From contig OZ020485.1 of NCBI GenBank assembly GCA_963971405.1, positions 6,324,001 to 6,388,000 on the forward strand: a stretch of 64,000 nucleotides of DNA, read 5' to 3'. Made by a program: the position numbers and the translations under genes. The notes below the pieces were generated by a model. The model ran no database searches and had not been told where the DNA came from. It worked only from the letters and a program-made list of their open reading frames with translations. How positions within the stretch are numbered: the stretch's first letter is position 1; the number at the start of each line of letters is the position of its first letter. Source of the stretch: Psococerastis gibbosa (taxonomy: Eukaryota > Arthropoda > Insecta > Psocodea > Psocidae). Positions 9,698 through 23,300 of this stretch are shown in pieces.

Positions 9698-12344
9698 GGT
9701 TTTTAATGCACCCACCTCAATTCTCGAGACAAGCCAAATTGCAAAGGGGTAGGTGTTGGGTTGCCGTCATCAAATAAAGTACATCTGACTTTTGAGAAGG
9801 AAAATAAAGAGTACAGCATTTCAAAAAAGAGTACCTGGTATATTTACTGTTAAATGAGTCAAAACCAAGGAACTATGGAAACTACCATATAGAAATTAGC
9901 GCCCAAATTAAAAAAATAGTGGGGTTTTACACATTTTAACAGCAGTAATAATGCAGCAATAGTGCTTATTCATATTGCTGGAAACAGAGGGGCTCGGGGG
10001 TCTCCCCCGGAAGAAAAATCAGTAAATGTAAGTGCATAATAGTGGGGTTTTACGCATTTTAACAGCAGGAAAGTATTGATTTTTTTAAAGCTAGCAAAGG
10101 AATGCTAAAACGCTTACCCAATTTGCTGGAAATAAGGGGGCCCGGGGGTTCCCCCGGAGGAAAAATTTGAAAATTTAAGTTCAAAATTTATAATTTAAAC
10201 ATGGAAGACATATTCATGTTACCATACTAAAGATTTTGTTTTGAATGTCCTATTTTATATAGTGTACGCTAATTTTTCTCGGGGCCCCCATGGCCCCCTT
10301 TCTGGACCCGCCACTGCTAAATTTACGTTCTTTCAAAAAAACATTTTTGCTTCTTACATGTTTCAGAAAAAGAGTATTTTTGCGTACTCTGAATGACTTT
10401 CAGTATGAAGAGTACACATACATGAAAAAGAGTACAATACTCTGAAATAGAGTACGGTTGGCAACCCTAGACTTGCCGACGGGGCTTTGCATCAATGGGT
10501 TTGTTTAATATATCATATTTTGGGCCTCCGATTTGCCTCTCAGTCTCGTGAATGAGGATCTTACTACAATATTCATGTTAGCAGAAAATGTCTTGCTGAC
10601 TGAACGATTAGGCCTACTCCGGCGTCTTCCGTACGCCAGTCTCAATCAATTTTGTGGCTTTCCTCGCAGGGCGATAGGCTATGATTTCTTCAGGTCTTCT
10701 CCACTTCGCCTCACCTCCGAGCAACCCCCTCCCCAGAAGGTATCCCCACTGGCGCCCAGTGCATCTATATACATGATTCATCCAGGTATGGGCATATCGA
10801 AGCAGCTGGCGCGCAGGAAGCGGTTATACGACATGCACCTGGCGTCGAGTCGGAAGACCAGTTTTTTGTGGCGGGGCGGCCACAAGCCAGCCTGTCTCTG
10901 GTATCTGAGCTTTGTATCAAATTACAAGTCAATGAGACTTTAACAAGTCATTCACTACGTTAAGTAGGGGGGAGTTCTGCCACAGTCGGGGTGGTCCCTT
11001 GCAGCCTTAAATCTAAAGAGGGCGGTTAAATAAAAAGACGGTGGGAAGTTAATTTTTTGCTTCAAGGAACCCTGAATTTTATATATTACTCAAGTCCCCC
11101 TTTGCCCCCCTCCCTCCATAGGCAGAAATTGAAATGGCGCCACTGCATTGAATACTTGGAATAAAGCGTGAACTGTATGGCTTCGAAGGAAGCCCCGACC
11201 CACAGCGTTGGTTGTGGTGTAATGAACTTTGATTACGTAGCATTTTAGTGCCCATAACGTGCTGACACACTGTCCCAATGAAGCAGCTTATGAATACTGC
11301 AAAATTGGCTTGCTTGTTGGTTCATTTAAAAGGTTCAGTGAGAACTGCTACTTGCTAGTAGGTTCAGACTTCAGTCTGTCTTTGAGTCATTCTTGTTCAC
11401 TACACTCTGAATCGGGGCCAAGTGGGAGTTTGGTGCCCACTGCGAGGAGCAATAAAAATATTGTAGCAATCGCTGACATGAGTATATGACTGACCGGCTC
11501 TGTGATAAAATCACTGGTAATGCAATTTTTCAGGCCCCGGGACCCCCATTCCTACCTTCAGTATGCCAATGAAAACAACTAATTATTTTTAGTTAAGTTC
11601 TGAAACTTTGCAACATGATATATGCTGGGAGTCGCCCCAACCTGTAAACTTGCCTGAATGCAAGCAATCAGGTATCAAAACGTTCGTCCCTTTACACCCC
11701 CCCCCCCCATATACAATTTTTCTATTTATTTATATTTGTACAGGTGCACTTTAAACCAGTTACACCTATACAAACAATAAATATCAAAGAAAACATGAGA
11801 ATGGAAGTGCGGTTATTTCCTGCTATGCTCTTCCATTACAAACGTAAAAAATCAGAAACAAAAAACATAATAATCATAGTGCGCTGACTGCCCTACTGAT
11901 GTAGCTGGAAGCTGGCTTTTTGACACTACCTAGGTATATATGTAATGAAATACGTAGCTAAGTAGTCAGCTCGATAAAATCGGACATATGAGACAGTGAG
12001 TCAATCAGAACGGGATATCCGAGCAATGACTGGTTTGGGGAAAGGCGTTGAAGGGATCGAGGTCTAGTGGGGTAGCTGCCCCAATGGAGGAAGGCAGGGA
12101 CGTCGTATAGGCACCCTAACACGCACCCTACCTCACTTACAACCCTTCCTGTTATGTTGTTACCCATACCATGACGTACTTATGTCAACTTCCTTTGAGC
12201 TGTTTGTGCAATGGCGCCAGCATTTTGCAACCTACTTAGGGAATATTTTTGGCCCTCATTTTAGGCCCGGTACACATGGACTGTCGGCGGTTTTTTTTAA
12301 TTGTAGGAATAGGGTTTCCAAGGGGAGGGGAATGCCCATCACCT

Positions 12345-12482
12345 ATTCAGCTGCCCTGGCATTGGGGTAGAAAACCGAACTGAGACACAGGAGGGGTTGG
12401 CCCAGCTCTACTATGCGGCACGGCGTCAAATGACCTACCAGCCAAGGACGGGCGTTGGCTGAAGAAGAAAAAGAAGAAGGAA
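12345..12482 (+). repeat. Dispersed repeat with GAA-rich tail, family C
   Basis: It ends ACGGGCGTTGGCTGAAGAAG plus a run of GAA/AAG; an inverted copy is at 13805-13945. Possibly a LINE or SINE 3' end. Confidence 0.6.
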
Positions 12483-12875
12483 TAGGGTTTGGTTGATGCT
12501 ATCCCACAGTCTACTTCAGATGATTTCTATGATCTGGCGTGTCTAGTGGAAAACAGTGCACTTTGGTGCGGTCGGCTTCCAAAGTCGTCAAGACATTTTT
12601 AGCTACCGGTACTATGCTACTATGAAAAAAACGACGGCAAATCGCGACTGCGATGGTCGTCCGTGTGTACCAGGCCTTATAGCTACTCGTTATAATTATC
12701 TAACCCATTGTATGGCTGCTCAATGGGTTATTTAAAGTAGGGTAGTAAATTTTATTAATGGAAAATTTTGAAATTAAAAATAGTGTCAGATACCGATTAA
12801 ACTGAAATTTTACATACAAGAGCTAAATGAAATTGTAGATTTTTAAAAAGTTTCGGGTCGTGCAAAATTGGACCA

Positions 12876-13046
12876 GCAGCCTGATCGAGGCGATTATAAT
12901 ACCGGTATTTATTTAATCCTCTGGTAGTAAAAATGTAAACAAGATAATTTTGTAATGGAAAGTGCTATTCAAAATTTGTTTGTTTACAGTTATAATCCTA
13001 GGGTATTTATTTAACCCCGGTATTATAATCGCCTCGATCAGGCTGC
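12876..13046. mobile_element. Short foldback MITE
   Basis: Arms GCAGCCTGATCGAGGCGATT and its reverse complement; 171 bases, with GTGCTATTCAAAATTTG in the loop, a sequence also seen near 29750. Confidence 0.72.
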
Positions 13047-13189
13047 AGATCATATTTTCATGCATTTTCAGTATGCTGCAGTCAGACGGCATTAAGAGGA
13101 TGGATATTGGCACCCCATTATCCGATTTTTATATACCTACCTAGGGCACATTTTAAAAACTTTAAGTTTGACCTATAGGGCACATAGCC

Positions 13190-13385
13190 TATGTTATATT
13201 GCAGTATTATATGGGATATATAACACTGACATTAAAATAACTTTGTTTGAAGAGGTAACCTCCTCGCTATAACCGAAGTTTGAGGATATAGCAAATACTG
13301 GACTTGTCGGGATTCGAACCCACGATCTACACTTAACCGGGGCGTCGTCTTAACCGCTCGACCACAAGCCCTGACAAGTGTAGTT
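13190..13385 (-). repeat. tRNA-derived SINE, family B
   Basis: The minus-strand head at 13371-13300 reads like a class tRNA: acceptor GGGCTTG pairs with CAAGTCC, with TGGTCGAGCGG as A box and GGGTTCGAATCCC as T arm. The anticodon stem is imperfect, so it is more likely a SINE head than a working tRNA. Its body is shared with 57410-57575. Confidence 0.6.
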
Positions 13386-13804
13386 CATTCTAAATCTTCT
13401 ACTTATATGCTCTTATTGGCATTTCCCTTTGAGGCTATCAACACAGTTTTATCAATGTTAATCTAGGTCCGAGTGGTTCTACTGTGTGGGAGGGGAATGC
13501 CTAATGACGCGGTAATTCAATGACGCTACTTCAATATGATTGCTGACTAATGGGTCACTGCACTTAAAGAGGAGTCAGGCAGACAGACATTTACATTACA
13601 TTTCTGGAAATTAAATCAATGGGCAATGTTGCCGAACTAATTGCATTGGTTTTAGAGAATATTTAAAAAATAAATATATATTATTATATCTGAGTTTTGG
13701 CCTGTTAAATAATATAAATAAATTTAAATAAAACATTGTACAAGCGTGCCTTTATGTATTAAGTAATAAGCTGTGTGGAATGTTAACGGAATAGGTCCTA
13801 ATAT

Positions 13805-13945
13805 CTTCTTCATCTTCTCTTCTTCTTCAGCCAACGCCCGTCCTTGGCTGGTGGCCATTTGACGCCGTGTAATAGAGCTAGGCCAATCCCTCCTGTGTCT
13901 TCAGTTCGGTTTTCTACCTCAATGCCAGTGCAGCTCAATAGGTCC
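13805..13945 (-). repeat. Dispersed repeat with GAA-rich tail, family C
   Basis: Inverted copy of 12345-12482, beginning with TTCTTCTTCAGCCAACGCCC on the plus strand. Confidence 0.6.
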
Positions 13946-14246
13946 TAATATAATACATATTGTAACTCGAAGAATGATTTATTTATCATTTCCTATATTC
14001 AGCCCTACCTAATACTAATATACTGTGAGCGCCAACAGGCAACAAAATATGACCTGCAGATATAGTAGGCCTACGCTTCCGGTAGGCCATACAGGATGGA
14101 AATCCAACGTCAAAACCCAGTGTTTTGATTGTCCATAATTTGAATGATCCGATTGGTTAGACGAAAACATTTTTCTATAATCTATAATGAAATGTGTGCT
14201 GTTGATAACTTACGATCTAATTATTATTATTTTTGGTTTGTTACAG

Positions 14247-14385
14247 TTTTACGACCTTTTGACGGGGAACCCGTATGTGAATTCATCACTAAGTTACACC
14301 ATGGCGACAATTTTCGCGCCAACAAATGTAGCTTTCCAGCAGACCGGTATCGGAAGTGACAAGGTTGATGTCCCTTATCATGTTG
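14247..14385 (+). CDS. Fas1: Fas1 exon a (start of FAS1 domain 1, after the missing first exon)
   Basis: The exon follows the acceptor TTTGTTACAG and ends before GGTAAG, in phase 1. It starts FYDLLTGNPYVNSSL and contains TIFAPTNVAF, the first conserved block of a FAS1 domain. It begins in phase 0, so at least one 5' exon with the signal peptide is missing. A transposon cluster begins about 40 bases downstream. Confidence 0.9.
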
Positions 14386-17300
14386 GTAAGTTATTAAATA
14401 CGACGAGGCATACGCATACCGCATAACTAGGGTTCTCAGGTGTCCGGGTTTTCACCGGACAGTCCGGTTTTTCACCGGACAGTCCGGTTTTTCGTACCTC
14501 TGTCCGGGGAAAAAAGGAAAAAATAAATGTTTGATCGAGTGCAGTGGCGTAGCCAGTATTTTTTTTTGAGGGGGTCCAGTTTTCATAAAGTTTGCTTACG
14601 ATAGGTTTTTGAATGGGGTGGTGTTTCATTTGGCGCTACTCCCCCCCCCCCCGGAGGGCTTGTTTTTTAAAAGTTACGCCTGAAATAGTTTGTTGGCAAA
14701 AAATTTTGATTTTGGAGACGATATCTTTATTAACAAAAATGGAAAAAGGGGTCTCCCCGGCGAATTTTTTTAGATACACATCTAAAAAAAATGCGCTATT
14801 TTGCTAAATTGGCTAAGCCACTGATCGAGTGTGCAAAGAATATGAAGGATCAAACTAAATTATTTTAAAAATTTGATACTAGTTACTATGATAGAAAATT
14901 CCCCAAAATTCACTACATTTAAGACTAGATAAAATTACTTTTTCTTTTTCTTTGTTGAAAAATTGACAATTTACACTAGATATACAATACTACATTGACA
15001 TTTTTATGTTTTGTAAATCTAGCAACCCTAGGCGTAACCATAAAGATAGGTGGACTATCCGACCACGATAGGGTGGCACTTATAAAAATCGAATAAAATC
15101 GGTGTTCCGGTTAGTCAAGTTTCGAATAAACAAAATGTTCCAAGTGCCGTGGTGAGGTAGTATTACATTTTTGTAGCGTTTAAATTTTTTATTTCGAGAA
15201 AAAAGTGATACTTTAGTACATAATGTAAGCTATTTTTCGACATAGTCGCTATTCCTCTCTATGCAGGTGGTGTAGTGGGGTATCAATGTTTTGATGCCTT
15301 CCTTGAAGTAGTTTCCCGCCAACCCCTTCGGCCTTCTTCCACTTCTCCTAGCTCTAGCTACTTTACCACCTCGTCGGTTGAAAACCTTTTTCCACCCATG
15401 TGCAGCTTCATGGACGTAAATAGATAGTAATCTGAAGCAGTGGCGGCGCGACGGGGGTGCCCGAGGGGGCCTGGCCCCCCCAACAGTTTCTCCGGCCCCT
15501 CCGGGGCCCCTCCGGGGCCCCTCCCCCCCACTTTTGAGATATTTTACATGTTGCTAAATTGCAGAATTATTGAATGGTATACCTACTCCCAATGAAAAAT
15601 GTTTTGTTTTTTCATTGGCCCCCCCAGATAGAAGTCATGCCCCCCCCCCTCCCTTGGCCCCACCGCCTTAAAATTTCTAGCGCCGGGCCGCCGCCACAGA
15701 TCTGAAGGGGAATGCACGGGATGGTTCAGGACATCCCATTTAAACGAGGTGAGCAGTACAGTTCCTTGGTGGCCGTATCAGGTCTGGCATTGTCATGCAG
15801 CAGGCAGACTCCTTTTTCAGCACATGGCGGGTGACAGGATTGACATTTTTAACGAAACACGTCGCGTCAACAGTTCTCATCGTACTGACCTCGAACCGAT
15901 CTCGTTAGGCGGGTATTCCATATACGTACAACGTCAATGAAAATTATGAAATTGAAGGACATTTCAATTTCTCATTGAAGGCAGCCATTCCATATGTTTT
16001 TTCAAAAATTGACAATTTTCAATTGAAGCGTATGCGCCAAATTTTTGAAATTTGTTTGCATTTGTTTCTCGAAATTGTATTTGTTTTCTTCGTCGCATTA
16101 TGATTTAAACCTCATTATAATTTTTATACAGAAATGCTTTCTTTTTAGAGAAATCAATTAAAATAGTTGTACTTGTCATATCCCATGACGCCATTTTTTA
16201 ATTTTAGATTGTTTGTTTCATTGTTTGTGATTTTACTCTACGATCAATTGATCATTGATCAATTTTAACAATGGCATAGAGTAAAATTGAAATGTCCTTC
16301 AATTTCATAATTTTCATTGACGTTGTACGCATATGGAATACCCGCCTTACAAAGGAGAGAAGTCTGTCTAAACTTTAGTGTTGCCAACATGACGAATAGT
16401 GCAGGCGCTGTAGGTAGTGAGTATCCAAAATACGAGGAACGCATTCTGAAAATTGTTTTGAACTCAGAAAAGCTTGCAGATTATGATTCTGGATGTTGCC
16501 GGGGGGTTTTCTTGTCCAGTTTTTTTATACCCCCTCCCCCTTAGGGCTTAGATATCAAGTAAATGGACTAAAAAAAATATTTTGGAACATTTTAATGATT
16601 GTTTTAGTGACAATATCCATTTTTTTCTAATGATGAAAGATACTTATAACTAGTCAATTAAAAAAAGTTTAAAATAAAAACCAGAATTGTTGAAAAAAAA
16701 TATAAAATTTATTTAAACGAAAAATCAAATTATTACGTAATTCATTAGAAAAGATACAAAAATCAATTTTTAGGCATTATTATTTATATATATATATAGA
16801 CCTGACGTAAATCAATAGAAATAGTTACAATACCACTATGCCATGGAACCGCCCCCCCCCCCCAGAAATATTTCTGGGTCCGCCCTTGGATTGTACTAAA
16901 CCTCTGTAACACATGTAAATGTAAAGCATCTGATGTGAAAATTAATTTAATAAATATAAGCCGAAGCCGATATTTTGAGAAATTAATTTATACTGCAGTT
17001 CATCAGCAGTTGATTTTCTTTTTTTTTGAGAAAGATAGGTGCAAATGGTTTCTAATTCTGTTAACTGCACGACGCTTAGGTATGGATTTCCTAAATACCT
17101 TAGAGCTTTTTGCACGAAATCCAACGATGCAGCTTTTATTTTTGTTTTTCAACCCAATCTGCTAGAGGGGTGGGGGGGGGGGGGTGGCGCCCCCTCTCTT
17201 GGGTCCGCCACTGGAACAAACAAATATATAGATAAATGCAATGCAAATGTAATAATAATGACTAAAAATTAATTTTTGTATCTTATCTAATGAATTACGT

Positions 17301-20300
17301 AATAATTTGATTTTTCGTTTAAATATATATATATTTTTTGAACAATTCTGGTTTTATTTTAAACTTTTTTTAATTGAATAGTTATAAGTATCTTTAATCA
17401 TTAGAAAAAAAATGGATATTGTCACTAAAACAATCATTAAAATGTTCCAAAATATTTTTTTAATCCATTTACTTGATATCTAAGGGGGAGGGGGGTATAA
17501 AAAAAACTGGATCAGAAAACCCCCCGGCAACATCCAGAATCATAATCTACAAGCTTTTCTGAGTTCAAAACAATTTTCAGAATGCGGTCCCCATATTTTG
17601 CATATACAACTACCCACAGCGCCTGCACTAGAACATAAAAAATCCCGCCTGCCGCCAGAGCCTCACTTACTTTCTGGATATGTCTTGATTATGGATTTCG
17701 AAGTAGGGCTAGTCTGGGTAGTAGGGCCGGCCGCCTTACGTAGTTGAATTAAACGGACCAGAGCAGGTTCAAAGTTGCAGATAACTTGGTAATGTGCCCA
17801 GTGCCGGTAGGGAAACATGGTAGGACTTGTCCTGGTCACCTCCGAACTAATCGTGTGACTTCACTGTGTTTCCCAAGTGGTTCGGAATCCACTATAATCA
17901 GGAGGTCCACGGTCCTATGGGCTGGCGTAGGACAGTCAACAACATTTGCAGCGTACACTAGATAGAATGCAGTTTTAAATATATTGAGGCTACCTTAGGC
18001 GCCCATTCCACCGACCGGCTAGGGCTATTTACAAAAACGGTGACGTGGTAGCAGACATTCAAGACTTAGGTGGCGTTTCCACCGACCTCGCATTGCAGAA
18101 TTGACGGAAATGTTTATTTTCCTCTATGCCATAGTTAAAACAAACTAACTAAAATTAAAAAATGGCGTCATGGGATATGTTAAGTACAAGCATTTTAATA
18201 GATTTCTATAAAAAGAAAGATTCTAATTTCCGTCAATGTCATTTGCATTCTGCAATGCGAGGTCGGTGGAAACGCCACCTAAGTCTTGGATGTCTGCTAC
18301 CACGTCCCCGTTTTTGTAAATAGCCCTAGCCGGTCGGTGGAATGGGCACCTTACCTCCGGTGACGTCAGATGGACCCCCTCCCGAAAACATTTCTGGCTA
18401 CGGCCTTGTACTGTTGTATCGTGCTGTTGCGTCGACTGTGGGTAATAGCCTAATAATTACCCTAATTGAATGGGGGAAATCGTGTAAAACCAGGTATCCC
18501 ATTTGCATATTGTCTAGTCCTATACCTACAATGAGGGCGGTAATGGGGCACCATCAGCATGCTTAAGCTATATTATTACATCTAAACAACTCATATTTAG
18601 AAGCAGGAGTAGCCTATCAGCAGTCATTTTGAGTAATGAAATTTTGTGGAAGTCGTCACCAATTCACACTTAGCCATTGTTAGCAACTAATGTTTACATA
18701 AATGTTGGTGTTGTTCCGTTGTAGGCCCAAATAATCAATATTGTAATGTTACGTTATTCTGATGCATTCTACCTTTTTTTTTTAAGTCAGAGCCGCGGAC
18801 CTCCGGAGTGCTTCTGTGGCTACCTTCACGTAACGAGCAAATCGTTTTTTTTTTAAATTTTTAAAATGATTATCGCATATAGGGGTGTATTCCACTGGTC
18901 AATATTTCATCATTTGTGATAAAAAAAAAAGGTGAGATTTTTGTTTTAAGGAGACTATTATGTATGATAGGGTACCGTTACCTAACCCCAATAAAATATT
19001 ATCAGATGAATGCTTGATATAATATTTTTATACTTAACAATACATAGCACTCTTAACACTATTAACAACTACAAGTGAACTAGACCGGGCACTTTAGACC
19101 CACTGCCCCTTTTACGTTTACCTAATGATGCGATTTACTCCCCACCCAAACATGGTATCCACAGTTGGGCTTTGACATAACTTTTTACACTTGTACTACT
19201 GTATTACCTATCTAAATTTTGTGATTGTTCGGGGAGGGTTTGGCTTTGCGGATGTATGGACTGCCCTTGTTGTGGACATTAATAATTATTGTATAATACA
19301 ATATATAGAAGGGGGGGGGGGGTGTTCACAAATTTTTAACAAAAAATTATTTAAAAAAATGTTTATAATCAAAATAACCTAATTTCTTATCCTTAACTAA
19401 AATCTAATAAATAATTATTTTAATTTTTTAACAAATTTCAAAAAGAAAAAAATATTTAATGTACGCGCGCTCGGATGTAGGCATTTGCCTCAGTTGCCCA
19501 TTAGTAAATCCGCCACTGGCCTCATTGTGAATAATAATTAATAATTTTGATTTGATTTTTTATTTTTCAGCAAACGCGCCATTGGAATTGCAGCAACTTC
19601 ATAATTCAGTGCCAACGATTGGAACCGGTAATCCTCCGTTATGGATAACGAGAATAAAATCCCCTAACGGGCACGACGAAGTTTACGTCAATAACGCCAA
19701 AATTATTCGCAATAAGGGTTTCATTGGCAATAATTCCATCGGGCAAAAACAGGTAAGCAAAAAAAAAAAAAAAACACAATTTTTTTCTCCATTTTTAAGT
19801 ATCATAATGAAGTTTATTGCTTTATCAATATTAAGTCAGCTTGGATCAATAATTGAACTGTATGTTTAGGTTACTCAGGTACATAATAACTGAGTTTTTT
19901 TTCATGTATTGACTCATGCCTTAAGAGTGTACAGCCTGTAGGAAAGTGGCAGCCCGAAATTTAATACTTTTTATTTTTTATTTAATTAACTAAGCATGTT
20001 ATTAAAGGTTTGGCTCGTCAAAATTCATCATGCAATGCATCATATTATAGGATATTTTTAATTTTCGAAATTGTAAACATGCAAATATTTTATAAACAAT
20101 AACTTTTCAAATATTTGCATGTTTATAAAAAACTACAATTTCGAAAACTATAAATACCTTATTATATGATGCGTGAAGTAGTCTTCTGCAACTTTGATGA
20201 GCCAAATCTTTAATAACATGCTTAGTTAATTAAATAAAAAATAAAAAGTATTAAATTTCGGGCTGCCACTTTCCTTTTGCTTTTTAATAGAAATTGTTTG

Positions 20301-23300
20301 AATAATTACTAGTAATTTTGGTAGAGCCAGGTGGTTAGCTACCGTTAGTCGGGGTAACTTTCGGGTTAAAAATTTGGTTCAAAAATGATTTTTCTATTTT
20401 GGCGGAAACGCCACTACCGACGTCTCAAAGCGCCAAATTTCGCGAGCCACGGGTTCCAGATCACTGATTCAGAGGAACATTTCTGTACTTGTACAAATAC
20501 CCCCAAAAAGCATCACTTGAGCTACAAGGTTACATTAATGGCAATTAAAGCCAATCTCAACGATGGGACGCCTTGGTTACGTGGGAGTAACCATCTGCTG
20601 CTAGTTTAGGCTAAGCAAACCCTCATGTTACTTCACAGTCTCAACTCAACCGAAATTAAATTAATTATCTACTCAACATTCGAAAATTAGCCACTAACTC
20701 AACCCTAATTTGGCTGTCATTTTTATTGCTCGCAGTGGTGCAATTAATTGAGCTATGTGCCGAGGCTTGGGGCTTTTGTTCTATACATAGAGTGCTCGGC
20801 CGGTCTTATTACATTCTGTGTATTTTAGCATGGAACTTTATTAGGCAATTTTTATTGGGTCGAAATCGGTCGAGTTTGTAAAGTAATCCAATTCGCAGCA
20901 ATTACATTTGGACTAGTTGTTTTCCTATTTATACGTAGTATGATGAAAGCTCTGTGATTGTCTAAATTTTTGATTTTGATGATTGCAGTGGATTTACACA
21001 TTTTGAGGTCCCAGGAACCCAAAAAAGTCTGTCTAGTGTCGGTTACTCGATTTGGGCTCAAACTACCCGATAAAATTTGAGGAAATTCGGCATGTAGGTT
21101 CTAAAAAATGTTCTTCAGGGTTGTGTCTCACATTTTTATTTTTTTGTAAACTTCATTTTGCCTTGTACTACAAAAACGACTAAAAAAAGAGGTTTCCTCG
21201 AAAGCAACCCCAACAATTCTTCTTTAAATTCACATACTGTATATTGTAGTCGTTATTATTGTAATGTAAACAAAACCTAGTAGGTCACTTGCCCCTTGAT
21301 AGTTTCGTTCTGTAGGAAAAAAAAACAACTAAATTTTAATGAAAAAATACTGAAAATAAAATTTTCTGCGAAACCTTTTCTAACGATGCTTTCTATCTTT
21401 AGGTAGGTTTTAGATGAGAAATTGTGGATAATTCATGTCCCAATACATTGCATACCGCGCCATTATTACTGTGTGTGTGTGTACCTACCAAGTTGAATCC
21501 AGCGGACCAGAGCAGGTTCCAAGCTGCAGATAACTTGGTCGTGTGCACAGTGCCGGTAGGGAAACATGGTAGGACTTGTCCTGGTCACCTCCAAACTAAT
21601 TGTGTGACTTCACTGTGTTTCCCAAGTGGTTCGGAATCCACTATAATCAGGAGATCCACTGTCCTATGGGCTGGCGTAGGACAGTCAAGTCGGGGTCGCT
21701 CTGTGGGCCCAAATATGAATGCTAAGTCGTTATTAACCTGACGAACACTACTACTACAGTATTACTGTGTTGTAATATATTGATTGATCGGCCCATTGAT
21801 CGGTAAGCGCAATCGTCCCATCGATCAATTCAGTGCTTTGGGGTAGGGAATGTCAATGCAACCGAAATTTAACCCTAGGACAATTATTTCAAATCAAATG
21901 AAATTTATTAGAAAACAAAAAACATTTACCATAATTACAAATGGAAGAGCTTCCGTTCCCTATACAAGACGTATAAAAGTAAAATTAGTGTGAAAACAAA
22001 TAAAAATTGAGAAAAATAATTGTACAATTTGTACAGGCAGATAATTATAGTAATGTAATAATAAAATACTGGTTGACATTCGACACTGACACATTTACCA
22101 TGTAGGGTACTCATATTATCTGCAATATATAATATATAATATATATATATAATAATAATATATAATATATATATATATAATATATATAATACGGGTTCAT
22201 TCGTACCGGTTCTAGTACGTTTCTACTCAGGTCTAGCTCTGCAGAGAAATGAACCCTGGACCCTGGATCTTATTCCTTTCGGCCCCCAAGCAAGTTAAGC
22301 TTCCCCCCCCCCCCCATAGCGACACCTCCATTGTCACATTCTTGGTAGACTACACCTAAGAGGTCCTACTATATAAGGGCATGTACATCTTTGTGACTTA
22401 GTAAAGTGTAGGTTAAAGCATAGTACCTAGGTACTGTAAGGTTCTGACGACACTGCTGTTGAAGACTGTTAATAACTCGCATGATTGCTTTTAAAGTGTG
22501 TAATCCTGGCCATTTTGCGACCAGTTATGCTAATTATTTCCCATTCCATCGGTGTGGTTTGGCTGCTTGAATGATGTGTACACGGCCAAGTATGCATTCG
22601 AAACATCTAGTTCGGATCACAGGTTTTCGTTGTTTAACTTCATACAGTGGCTTGGGTAGCTGATTCATTAGGTTCGATACTGGCTCATAAAAATATAAGA
22701 ATAAAACTAAAACAGACATTTCCTATGTAAGCCTATGTATACTACTGCGGCGCAGCCGCCACCAAACAATATTACAACAATATTATTGATTACTTGCCTG
22801 TGCTTAATGACTAGGCTATATATTCCAACATTTTGTATTTCAATAATAATAATAATAAAATTCACTCACTTCATTTCACTTTTTTCCTTGTCCAGTAACC
22901 CCGGACATATTGAAAAAAATTAATACATATTACTATAACTAGAGCATAGTGGCACTGCAAGTTATAATTTTACACTTTTATTACAAATATTTGAGCAAAA
23001 TTTTATAAAACAAATCTATGTTAATTCAATATATTTTTCAAAAGTTTGGGGAGGAGTCGTGGTTTGACCTACCTCTATTTTTCTAATGTTTAAGTTATGC
23101 AATTAATTAAAGTTGGTACTAGCCTATTTTTACGGTTATTTTTTTTGTGGCAGGTGCTCCACGTGATAGACGATATACTAATTCCTCTAACGAAGAAATC
23201 GTCTTCAGCGGCTCTCTACAATCCAACTGCCATGGACTTCCTGACGCATTCCGATGAATTGGACCTAGGAGGACACTCTGTGAAGAAGTTCAGGGAGCGG

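Larger units (their letters stand above)
8861..12344. other. Repeat debris without a recognised gene
   Basis: Holds the SINE at 9431-9697, then 9780-10480 with many AAGAGTAC units and an AACCCTAG end (probable diverged hAT-like element). The frame at 10533-10943 is open for 136 codons but matches nothing I know. 11100-12344 shows no structure beyond a C run near 11697. Confidence 0.45.

Noticed and set aside
10533-10943. 136-codon open frame on the plus strand
   Set aside because: No recognisable domain, biased composition, no splice context and no repeat partner; likely chance in a GC-richer patch.
13300-13371. Possible functional tRNA gene on the minus strand
   Set aside because: The acceptor and T arms fit, but the anticodon stem is imperfect and the same body occurs at 57410-57575, so a SINE head is more likely.
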